DNA of 64,000 bases, from positions 372,001 through 436,000 of the forward strand of contig CM034113.1 of the NCBI GenBank assembly GCA_019914945.1, written 5' to 3'. A model generated the notes under the pieces. It worked only from the letters and a program-made list of their open reading frames with translations, ran no database searches and was not told the origin of the DNA. Of the stretch, positions 37,601 through 48,050 are shown piece by piece. The translations under genes and the position numbers were made by a program. Position 1 is the stretch's first letter; each line of letters begins with the position of its first letter. Source of the DNA: Typha latifolia. Lineage: Eukaryota; Streptophyta; Magnoliopsida; Poales; Typhaceae.

Positions 37601-38987
37601 AATGAGTAAAAAATGGTTGAAGACGGTCAAGGGTTACCAACTTCCAGTTGAGTCCATCCTGTTTGACTCAAAGTGGTCTTCCCTTATTCACAAGGAGGAT
37701 GGTCCTTTCATTGATGAAGCATTTTATGGCTCAGCAATTACTTCATACAAGGATGAGCTTAAAGACATTGGTGTAGTTGTTGATGTCAGTCATGGCTGCT
37801 CCTTAATCGCACGATATCTAAAATGCCACTTGCAAAGTACTGCTATCTGCAGAGTGTATAAGTATTTGAAAGAAATTAAATGGGAGCCTGACAATAAATC
37901 TGAGGATTGGATTTGGATCCCAAGTGGAAACGATGGAGGACAATGGGTGACATCAAGAAGCTGTATACTTCATGATAAGCACAACCTATTTGGTTCACAG
38001 CTGCATGTTTTGGAAAAGTATTATGAGAAAGATTTACTTGGATTCTTCTCCATGTCTCTTGATGTGAGGCACGGTCCGACGGTGGAGGACTACTGCAAGC
38101 TCTGGAGCATCTGGGCAAGCTCAAATTGCCAACCGACAGTCGCCAACTGTTCTGCTGTATGGGAGTTCATTGCGAAGCACTGGAATGCAACTACAGAGAG
38201 GCTTCTTTCGCAGTGTGCAACAAAACTTCCTGTCTGCACTAAAAATGGGATCTTGCTATCGAACAAACAAGATGTCTTCATTCCTGATGACCTCTTGTTG
38301 AAGGACTTGTTTGATAAGGCATCTGAGGACTCTTTATTCATCTGGTATCCTTCATCTAATCAACCTTCCACGTCTCGGGCAAAAATGAACTGTATCTATA
38401 GCAGCATTGGAATTCAGAAGATATCTGAGGCTGTAGAAAAGGATGAATCCTACTTATCAGAAGTCAGTGATTTTAGAACAATCGACCCAAGGGATACTGT
38501 GATAAAAAATGGTTTGCTCCAAATTGTCCTTGCCTTTCTTGCCAATCCTTCACTTGATATATGTGCTGAGAAGAGGCACAAGATTGCTGGTTACCTCCTT
38601 GGTCTGACAGTGTTGGAGACTGATGATCCAATAGCAGTAAGCTATAAAGTTGCACTGTCTTCAGGGAGGACTTTGGCAGTGAAAGCTAGCAGAATGTTTC
38701 GTTGGGAGAGGGAGAAGGCGAAGCTCTTAATGCAGAGAATTGATCGATCATCTGAAAAGAAAGGGAGGATTGAGTTTGCAACATACTTCTCTGAGGAGAT
38801 ATCTCAAGGCTTGTTATTTGAGACAGCTGATCAGATTGCTTCACTCACAGAGCTTGTCAAACTCGGTTGCTTGTTAGATTTTGAGGAAGCCGCCGTTGAC
38901 TTTTTGCTGAAGACGAAGAATCTGCAACTCTTCGCGGAGGATGAGGAGTTCCTCCTGTCATCTGCATTGTCCTCTACCAAGGTCTGA
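31684..38987 (+). CDS. NO VEIN-like (NOV) protein, Hsp90/sacsin-type GHKL ATPase domain
   Basis: Three exons: 31684-31845, 33358-33568 and 34252-38987, joined in frame to 1702 residues. The N-terminal GHKL ATPase fold shows the N-box ELIQNAEDN (Glu51, Asn55, Asp58), a G1 motif reading FNNEMGF at 90-96, and the lid/G2 motif GEKGIGFKSVF at 122-132, which spans the exon 2/3 junction. This matches the plant NO VEIN group (At4g13750 and relatives such as At3g48770), nuclear proteins needed for leaf vein and cell patterning in Arabidopsis; the function here is inferred. G1 lacks the usual Asp-x-Gly-x-Gly. Residues about 795-1310 hold five repeats of about 105 residues with the pattern W(L/I)KT..G(Y/F)..P, then W, then P.ID..YYG, then EL...GV. 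The protein ends SALSSTKV, shorter than the tail left in the pseudogene. The third exon is one 4.7-kb open frame. Intron 1 contains worn MITE sequence near 33010-33160. Confidence 0.9.
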
Positions 38988-40206
38988 ATTTGAACTATGC
39001 AGCTACTTCACTTTGAACTGTTTCTTGCTCCTTTTAAATTTGAATGTCTGATGTTTAGAACTTTAAAATTTATGTGTGGTTTGCTTTCCCATCTTTTGTG
39101 TGTGATATCAAATAGGAATCATCTGTTATATATAAACTATTAACTACATATATATATATATATATAATCCAAGATCGATATTTATGTTACTTGCTTTTGG
39201 TTCTCATCATCATTTCTACTTTAAACTTGTTCTTTGTTCGATAGTATGTTTCATGAAATTATGCTGCCTAGGGAGTCTTGGAAACAATAAAACTTGTGGG
39301 CTAATCTTTGTTGCTTCCTATGCTATGTTGCATATGACAAGCAGGAGTATACCCCCTGAATAATGTACAGAAATTCTACAGAATGAATTCATTAAAGCAT
39401 AGAGAGAAGTATTGATGCTAAAAGAAATGCTACTCTTCTTCCTCTGCAATTTTTTAAGATTTGAAGAGCCATTTAGAATCCCATCAAACGATTCAAACCC
39501 AATCTCATGAGAAATATGATGCGTAGTATCTTCTACATTTGCAGGATAAAGCTAACATATTTGATTCATTCTGTGCTATGCCTTCCTGCAGTCAGATTGC
39601 TATAACTCACTCATCTGTAAAGCAGGCTAGATCAACTTATAAAATAATCTACTTTCTTCTCTTGTAAAACAGCAAATAAACACTCTCTAATTTTTAAAAT
39701 AGTAAAATAAATATTATGCATATCATTTATATAAAATATATATATTTCGGCATAAAAGATGCGCATCTAATATAAAAAAAAGGACCTAAGATTTTATTTT
39801 AACAAATAGGCCGATGTCTCAGCCAAGGGCATGTCAATCTATCTTCTACCAGTTGTCAAAGAGAGTCACAGCAGAGGAGGTATCCATGGATAAATCAAGA
39901 GTTTTGATATGATAATTTAAAAAGGGTACATAGAGATGTTGTAACTCACTCATATATAAAGCAGGCTAGATCAAATTAATGTATAAAATATTCTATTCTT
40001 CTCTTGTGAAACAGAAATTTGACTATTTCTGCCATTCCAGATTCCTATTTAATTGAAACACAAATTGACGTGTTGAATATCTAAGATTAGTGCAATGAAC
40101 TCCACCGAAGCAAAACACGTTATCAGTCAAAATTTCACAATCCTGAAGGATAATTTAGGGTCATATAAAAAGAGAATCAAGGCCCACCCTTAGTGACCAT
40201 CTCAGC
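38988..40206. other. Convergent intergenic spacer
   Basis: Lies between the NO VEIN-like gene (+) and the 2-oxoglutarate dehydrogenase E2 gene (-), so both 3' regions are here. It contains a (TA)n tract near 39149-39168 and the repeats listed separately at 39600-40012. No gene supported. Confidence 0.6.
39600..40012. repeat. Direct repeat pair (~75 bp) and dispersed-repeat copy 2
   Basis: Bases about 39600-39672 and 39938-40012 share TAACTCACTCAT, TAAAGCAGGCTAGATCAA and TTCTTCTCTTGT.AAACAG. Between them, 39838-39935 is the partner of 30723-30840: TATCTTCTACCAGTTGTCAA, GGAGGTATCCATGGATAAAT and AATTTAAAAAGGGTACAT. Confidence 0.65.
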
Positions 40207-42291
40207 CTATAAGTCAAGGAGAAGCCTGCGAGGGTCTTCAACCACATCCTTAATGCGACGAAGGAAGAAAACGGCCTCTCTTCCATCAATCAATCTATGA
40301 TCGTATGTCAAGGAAAGGTACATCATTGGCCTGGGGATAACGTTTCCATCAACAACCATTGGACGGGAAACTACGGAGTGCATTCCCAGAATGGCTGACT
40401 GCATTATAAGCATGCATATCAGACGTAAATAATTGCGAATAGCCAATGTACAAATGGTCCTTAAAAGCAGTAATGGGGCTTTAACCTGTGGGGGATTGAT
40501 GATAGGTGTACTCAGAAGGCTCCCATAGACCCCGCCATTAGAAATTGTAAATGTTCCTCCAGCCATCTCATCGATCGATATTGTTCCAGCAGTTGCCTTC
40601 TTGGCAAGTGTACTAATCTCCTTCTCTATTTCCGCAAAATTCATATTATCAGCATTGCGGACAACTGGAACCACAAGGCCCTGAGAAGAAAAATGTTAGC
40701 CTTCCAAAGCGAATTTAAACAGACTGCTTCAAAGCAGCAAAGTCGATAAGTTGTCAAACCTTAGGTGTTCCGACAGCAATACTGATGTCAATATAATCTC
40801 TATATATGATATCATCACCATCAATGACTGCATTGATGACTGGCTGGTGTTGAAGTCCAGAAACAGCAGCCTGCCAACATGAAGAGGGTGAACGTAAATA
40901 ACTGGACCACATAAGCAGGATTGAGTATTCATCACTTGACAGATACCTTAACAAAACCTGACATAAGTCCCAACTTCACACCATGCTTTTCTAAGAATGC
41001 ATCTTTATAATCAGATCGGAGCTTCATCAAGTTTGTCCTACAATATACAATCTATGGTGGTCACAGAGTAAAAAAAGGACATATGTACTAGAAAGAACTG
41101 CCATATAGAAGAATTCTATAAGCCCATCGCATGAGTATTTAGAATCTAGTGTTGCACAAATTCCACAAGTTAAAAAATAAGCTCCAGAAGAAGATGAAGG
41201 AAATATAGGTGTCATCGGGATATAATTAAATAGCAAGAAGTACAAAGAGTCTGTGACCTACATGTCGACTTCATTAAATGTAGTTAGCAGTGCAAATGTG
41301 TTCTGAGAATCCTTCAAACGTGTGGCAACTCGTTTTCTGAGTCGTGGCATAGGAACCTGTAATCATAAATAGGTTCAAAGGAGTTGATTTAGGAACAATT
41401 CTCTAGAAACACTCTAAATCTTTGTGAATCAACCATGTGTTCTTTAGGAGAAAAAAGAGAGTGCTATGGAACTTACACGCCTTTCTCTTTCCTTGGGGGG
41501 AAGCTGTGGTTCTGAGGGTGAAATTTTAGAAGATGAAGGGGTAACTGCTTTGGGCTTTTCTTGTTTGGGAGTTTCAATTTTAACAAGTTTCTCCTCAATC
41601 TTCTCTTTCTCAGCAGGAGGAGAAGGCACAGGGGAATCCTTCTGAACTTTCTCCTCTGATGGAGCAACATGTGTATCACTGGGAACAGACTTTGATATGA
41701 CAGCAACCTTGGTTCCTGGTGTAACAGTATCACCTTCCTTGGCTATCAACTGGTAAAAATATACACAGTCGCAGTATTTTGAAACAATTGAATGAGTTAA
41801 ACTTCATAAGAGGGACAATAAAGAATGCTGCTGGCAAAACTAATAAGTCACAATAAAATGATTTTAACACCTTTTGGATGATCCCAGATTCAGGGCTAGC
41901 GACATCAATAGTCACCTGGAACAAGAATGATGGGGCAAGAAATTTAAGCATTATTGAGATAAAGAACAATAACCATGAATCCTGCATGATACAATGTGAA
42001 AAGATATCCTAGATAAAGCAACCACACCTTGTCAGTCTCAATTTGAGCTATTGGTTCATCAACTTGAACTATGTCTCCAGGTTCTGTTTCCCAATCATAA
42101 CATTAAGATAGTTGGATATAAGGACAAGCAAACATAAAGAATCCACATACACTGCAGGCAGTTGTTCCTATAAGCTATGATGATACATGTGGTCACTCAA
42201 GTGGATTTTCTTATGTCAATGATAGATACAGGCGCATACATATCGCTTGCACACTGACTACATGAATGTGTGTGTGTGCGCATGCGCGCGC

Positions 42292-42350
<59 letters not shown>

Positions 42351-43919
42351 AACTCTTCAAAAAGGTTGCCAGAGTTCCATCAGTTATAGATTCACCCATA
42401 AACGGAACAACAGCATCAATCAATTCACCTTTAAAAAGGAAAAGTGATGCGTACAAGTTAAACATATTTTTCTAACAAGTTACTAGAAATACTAATCTAT
42501 TGAGTAAGAGCAATAGGCCAAAAATGGTGAAAGTAAGAGCAGCAGCTTACCGCTGTCAGAAGCAAATGACCTACTCCATACTTGGTAAGGAGAAGCCTTT
42601 GGAAGAAAATCAATAAGTTCCCTACAGTTTCAGGCAGAACCTTGTGAGGAAACACTTCGAAAGGGAAGCAAGTCAGCAACATAATCCAAAAGACAACCAG
42701 TTCTATGTAAGGTGCCAAAAATTTTCAGTAAGAGAGGACAAACAAAAACATAAGGAAAAAGTGAAGAACAAAATAATTCAAAAGGAAAGTAGCATGAGAA
42801 TATCAGAATTTTCAACTCCACAGCTGACCTTGTAGATTTCGAGCAATTTGAACCACCTGACAAACAGCATTCAATAAGAAATCATACTATTGTCGTCAAC
42901 AGAAACTGAAAAGAAGAGATCAATAAATTACCTGGCAAAATGTGATGGCTAAATTGTCGAACGTGTCTGTAACTTCTCAAGAGAAATAACGTCTGCAACC
43001 ACATCAGGATTATCATTATATTCAGTGTATCTTTACGACCACATGCAGAATGAAAGGCGAATCTTATTCCAAAGCACAGAGGCAATAGAATCCAACAAGT
43101 TAGAAATATAGGTATTAGGATTCAGATTGTCAAAATAAGAACCCATTGTGCTTTGAGAGCTCTTATATCATAGGAAAATTTAATTTCAAAGAATGTAAAA
43201 TGCATTCTGAAGTCTGAACATTCAGATGGTTAGTTTAAGAAAATTAACTCCTAGTTCCTTCTAAGTTCTAACTACATCAATATTCTTTCGAGTTACAATA
43301 ACGTGGCTCATTAGAATAGACTTCCTATCAAATCACCTGTTATAGAGCAAGAGATTGTTTATTGTATGTTGGGCCAAGAATGTTTCAATATTTACCAACC
43401 ATCTTTCGCTTTCTTCTTCCTCTACCTCCTCGTTGATATTCCATTATTGCCTATAACTCTTCTTAATCTATTCTCTCTCTTTTTCACTATATAATGTAGT
43501 CGTATGTCCCAATTTCGTGCCCAGATTTAGCACGGTGACTTAGTATGATTCTTGATTGGCCCTACTCTGGGTCCAACATTAACAGTACATTAACATCATT
43601 CAATTTTAGTCGTTTTTACTAAAGGTTAGCTCCTTTATATCTGCGTCACATTAAGCATGCTCCACATCTATGTGATCCTGAACCAAATCCGCTCCCTAAT
43701 TCCTCAATCACTAAATCAAATCTACACAAATAAAATTCAGAAAAATAAAAAAAATTAAAGTAAGAACACTTATTAATCATCAATAAATGCAATGATATCA
43801 AACAAGAGAAGGATGAGTAATAAAAACAAAAGCTTTTGTCGAATAATAAACAAGGGAAGAGGAAGAGAGGAGCTTACGGCCGCGGGTCGGCGGATCAGGC
43901 GAGCAAGATTCGACGCCAT
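40207..43919 (-). CDS. Dihydrolipoyllysine succinyltransferase, E2 of 2-oxoglutarate dehydrogenase (mitochondrial)
   Basis: Thirteen exons on the minus strand close to 444 residues, the usual size: 43919-43878, 42992-42932, 42856-42829, 42621-42551, 42428-42354, 42083-42028, 41915-41871, 41749-41477, 41356-41262, 41037-40947, 40870-40760, 40680-40486 and 40398-40207. The enzyme transfers succinyl from lipoamide to CoA in the TCA cycle. Residues 1 to about 68 are an Arg/Ser-rich, acid-poor transit peptide. The lipoyl domain follows ([16 protein letters not shown]; lipoyl Lys111 in QIETDK). A Pro/Lys/Glu linker spans about 148-215. The catalytic domain ([13 protein letters not shown] onward) contains the active-site motif DHRLIDG with His415 and Asp419. 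The separate peripheral-subunit-binding domain of bacterial E2s is absent, as is normal for eukaryotic ODH E2. Exon 3 is only 28 bases and the intron 42993-43877 is the longest. A compound microsatellite starts just inside the donor after exon 5. Confidence 0.97.
42267..42346 (-). repeat. Compound (CT)n(CA)n microsatellite beside a splice donor
   Basis: Read on the gene's strand, the exon ends at 42354, the intron starts GTTTGTA, and then come about 15 CT units and about 25 CA units. The CA part is interrupted by an alternating GCGCGCATGCGC stretch (about 42278-42292), which is Z-DNA-prone. Confidence 0.95.
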
Positions 43920-45579
43920 TGCCCGAGATCTGACACCTCACGTTGTCGATGGATGGATGGATTCGAGCGACGATTTCTGGATTTAGGGTTTCGTCTCCCT
44001 GCTTCTTTCCCTATTTTTCCTCATCTATTTCCTTTTTTTCTCCCCTCTTTCTCTCCCGCTTCCGTCCATTCTCGAGATCTTTCCATATCCAAGATCCAAC
44101 GGATACTATTCTCGGTTTTCTTTTTGTGCAAATAACCACTTTACTTTCAGATATATTGCGAACCAGCACTTCCTTTTATTAGTATATTTGCAAAAAATAT
44201 TAAAAAATTAAGAAAAAAAATAAAGACTTAATAATGTCCTAATTAAACCAGTTCCATTAAAAAAGAAAATTTGAAAAATTACTTCGATTTCCTTTTGAAA
44301 AAGTAATTCATTTCCAGATCTTTAACAAATAACTTTTCTATGACCAAGGAGGTCATGGGTTTAACTCTAACACCAAATAATATTATGGAAAAATTGTTTA
44401 GTAGTTTAGTGACTTAGCTCGATTCGGTTGGTAGCTCAATAGTGCGGTTAGCTTAGAGGAATAGCTCGGCGGTGCAACGACTTAGAGCAGGTCTCGACGG
44501 TATTTGGTTCGGAACAATTATTCGACGATGCATGTGACTTGAAGCATAAACTAGACAGCTAAAAATTCGGTGGAGCCTAAGTGTCGAGCTCATATCTAAT
44601 CTTCGAGCTCATGAATGATAAAAAAAGTAGAAAATAGAATGTTTTTAAAATATTTCACCTAGTCGATGATTATTTGCAGATATATTCTAAGATAAATCGA
44701 TTCATAAATTTGATAAAAGAGAGGTGGTTTTTAACAATATGATCAGAAAATAGGTGATTATTCATAAAATAGTTATTCTTTCCATTTATCTATTGGCGTT
44801 AAATTTAGATAATATAAATGAGTAATCCTAGATAATTCCCGTTGAATAGAAATTCTCATTTAATTTAACTTCATGTTGAATAATACTACAAGTTCTAAAT
44901 ATATGAAATATTATATAATTATTTTTACAATACTTCCTATATTTGATTCCTTACTTCTTGCATGAAAAGATTCAATCCAATTATACACATAGAATTAATA
45001 ATAGGAACCCTGTACCCTTTTCCCCTCTCCACAAAGTATACACACAAATTTTGATGTATATGTTGTTGACTGCTGACTGCTAGTTTAATCAGTAGAAATA
45101 GAAAGGGATTCAAGAAGGAATATGGAATTGCTTACACACAATTTCTTTGTCAGTCCATAGAAAGCAAATTCTGGAATTATATTTGAACATCAAAAGGGAT
45201 TCAACCCGAAGAACTACTAACATCGATCTCGAACAGAAAGTTCTGAATTCATAAATTCTCTCCTTCGCTGTAATTCCTCTGCAAACCTTCATCCTTTGAG
45301 AAAGCAGTCGATACAGCACAAGTCTGAGATTACATACAAATTTTGGAATCTGAAAAACTGGTGGCAAATCTTGAGAACTTTAGACATGGCCTCATCCATT
45401 AGGAGGCATTATATACAGAGATTACTTTTTTAAGGGTGGAAAAATGAAAGGCAACTCCCAAGCAGCAATATAATTCTGCGAACATAGCCTTAGCAGCTGT
45501 TTGACTGAACTAGCTCCAAAGAGATAGAAAGCCCTGAACAATCTCCTTGGAATAATATACCTAGGACACAGGAAAGTTG
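43920..45579. other. Upstream region of the E2 gene, downstream of the MGC gene
   Basis: Bases 43920-44110 form the probable E2 leader and core promoter, pyrimidine-rich on the plus strand. The rest is AT-rich. Around 44400-44600 there is a short stretch of diverged TAGCTCGG(C/T)GGTGC-type repeats. It looks tRNA-like at a glance but has no cloverleaf. No gene supported. Confidence 0.5.
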
Positions 45580-47573
45580 TTATTGTCTAGTCGCCAAGCT
45601 ATTATATGCATCACTACTTCGCTTTGTCAGAACTTTAAACCTCCATCCCTTCTCTCTCTTTTGCTGCTTGCCCTCTGAATCCTGTAATGGATAAAATTGT
45701 TAGCTCACTGAGAAAAAAATTAAATACAAAGTTTCTTTCCATGGGAGAACCAACTTATAAACCACTATCTTGATTGTTATCTCATTACGAAAAATGAAAA
45801 TAGACAATGTATAACCAATGAACAAAACAGAAGCGTTAAATGAGAAAAAGAGCCAAACAAAACTGAAATCCATAAATAAGTAAAAGGACAAGACAGTTTG
45901 AGTAGCACCAGTGAAAGGAAAATCAATTAAGGGGAAAAACTATCATCAAATTCCAAGGGAGATTTATCTATACTGAAAAGTAAATTGTAAAATCACAATT
46001 AGTTTGACCATCAGAAGTCCTTAAACTTAGATTATTAATAAACAGATTGCTAAATGCAACAATTAGCTTAGTACCTCACTAGGCTGCAGTGATTTTGCAC
46101 TATCCTCCTGCTGATGAGAATTATCCTTTCCCTCTGTTTTCTCAAGCTTACCTAATTCATGATTCATCATAACATAATATAACTGTCATTAGGATAATTT
46201 AACCACAAAATAGCAAAGCCCTTCCTGCAAACTGAAATGTAACCAAAATGAGATATAGTTTAGCAGTTGTCATTATCCTTCTTGGTTGCTAAATATAGTA
46301 CGAACATAAGAACATCCATATGACTGGGTCAAAAGGAGATAATCTTCGGCATTTCAGACCTTAAAAAGAACAAAAGTTTGGACCTTTTGTGATTAAGGGA
46401 GTTTGTAAAAAAGTCTTGAATAAAGATTGCAATCTTATTTATTTAAAAAGTAGGCTATTAGTTTGCATGCAATATGCATCTGCCTTTTTATCTTATGATA
46501 CTGTTGCAGTGTGAGGCTAAATCTTTCTTATTACTCTTAAAAGGCAACAAAATTATGACCTTTTATCTCATATATATCTTGAACATGAACTATTACTCAA
46601 GAAATAATTATCTTACAGATAACTGGAAGAATTAGTGTAACATATAGCAGCAACATAGTCCTAATTTTACAAATAATAGTACACAAAGCTCTTTTCTCAT
46701 TTTAGTCTTTTGGCTTATTTCCTTGTTTTGTCGCTCTCACATGCAAATTAAACTAAACTAGATTTAAGAGGAAAAAGAAGATTTTTTTACATATTACGAC
46801 TATGACTTAGTTTTATTACTGGGAACCTGATGTTTGAGATATTTTAAAAATCAACTCCTACTTTTTGAATTTTTTTCTGTTACCTTTAACAAGAAAAAAC
46901 ACCTCCCTTTCATACATAAGGAATAGTTCATTATGCTGTATCATTTTGGTGAAATGCCTTTCAAGTGGTTTACAAAGATGGGCAAAGGAGGTAGAGAGAA
47001 AGATATTTTTAATAAGCTAATATATATCATAATTATTATTATTATTATTATTATTAGGTCATGAATGTTAAGAAAGAAAACCAGAAAACTAAGTTGAGTA
47101 AACTAACATTCCTTCGAGAGAAATTACTATAATTCTTTAAAAACGACAGATAAAATACATAGAAATAATAGAAAAGGAGAGCTACGATTACCGTTCTTCT
47201 CCTCGCCGAGCGCCGAATGATCACCATCACCCAACTTGGTCGGCAGATCGACGAAATAAAACCTAAAACTCGGCGATCCAGGCAGCTCTTCTTCCTCTCC
47301 CTCCGTACCTTTCTTCCCCTTGCGAAACGCTAACCCTAACTCCAGTCCTCTCTTGTCCGCTTCTCCAACCCCCATGTCTTTGGCCTCAGCATCCGGCACC
47401 TCGCCAGCGTCGGAAACGTCGGGGCGGAGGAGGTCGGAGGTGGTCACCGAGCTGTCCTTCCGGCCCCGGCCGTCCCTCCGGCGGCGGTAGTCATGGAATA
47501 TGCGGCGTCCGGGGCGGAGCTCGGCCGGCGGCCCCTCCTCGTCCGGCTCGAGCTTGGATCGGCTGCACCCCAT
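45580..47573 (-). CDS. Small Met-Gly-Cys protein, function unknown
   Basis: Three exons on the minus strand, 47573-47192, 46151-46075 and 45681-45580, close in frame to 186 residues. I do not recognise the family. It starts MGCSRSKLEPDEEG, a strong N-myristoylation plus palmitoylation signal, followed by a basic patch (IFHDYRRRRDGRGRK), then an acidic Gly/Glu-rich segment and the hydrophobic-aromatic motif SPSFRFYFVDLPTKLGDGD near residues 110-128. The tail is charged and lysine-rich (KQQKREKGWRFKVLTKR). It has no membrane segment. The likely picture is a small membrane-tethered adaptor or signalling protein, but that is inference. The exons join at a phase-1 G|GT and a phase-0 GAG|GAT junction with good donors (GGTAATCG, GGTACTAAG). 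It is arranged head to head with the NO VEIN-like pseudogene, 477 bases apart. Confidence 0.75.
47032..47056. repeat. (ATT)n microsatellite
   Basis: About eight ATT units inside the first intron of the small MGC gene. Confidence 0.85.
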
Positions 47574-48050
47574 CGAGACGAAGAGATAGAGAGAGGAAAA
47601 AGATGTGATCTTTACGGCGAATCGAAAAGGAGACGGGGGATTCCGGATTCGATGAGGATGGTAGGTAGGGTTAGGATTAGCGAGGGGAGAAGAGGGAGGA
47701 GGAGAGGTGATTACGGGAGGCATCGGCTCGATTCGTGCGGAATATGTGAGCGGAGGATAAGCGCGGGAGATGGATAGTTATTACAAAACACACCCTACTT
47801 TTTCTTTTATTATTATTAACAACTTGTCAGATGGCTATTTCTTATCCGACCCTTGTGTTTGCTTTTATTTTCTCAAAACACCCATAAAAGAATGGGTAAA
47901 GTGTAATTAATCCAATATTCTTGCGAATGGAATGCAAACCAACCCCTGTGCCGCTATGCTTCAAATCTCTCTCTCTCAGTACACCATCTCCATTCTCTTC
48001 TTTGGTACTTCTCTCAACCATCTCTTTTTCTCCTCTCATGCATCTCTCCA
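47574..48050. promoter_or_regulatory. Divergent promoter region
   Basis: The 477-base gap separates the starts of the small MGC gene (-) and the NO VEIN-like pseudogene (+). The left half is GC-rich and reads as open frame on both strands only because of composition. The right half has pyrimidine tracts near 47966-48040, suited to a leader of the plus-strand copy. No canonical TATA box stood out on either strand. Confidence 0.45.

Noticed and set aside
44400..44600. tRNA-like phrases such as GGTAGCTCAATAGTGCGG
   Set aside because: No acceptor stem pairing, anticodon loop or T-loop at the right spacing.
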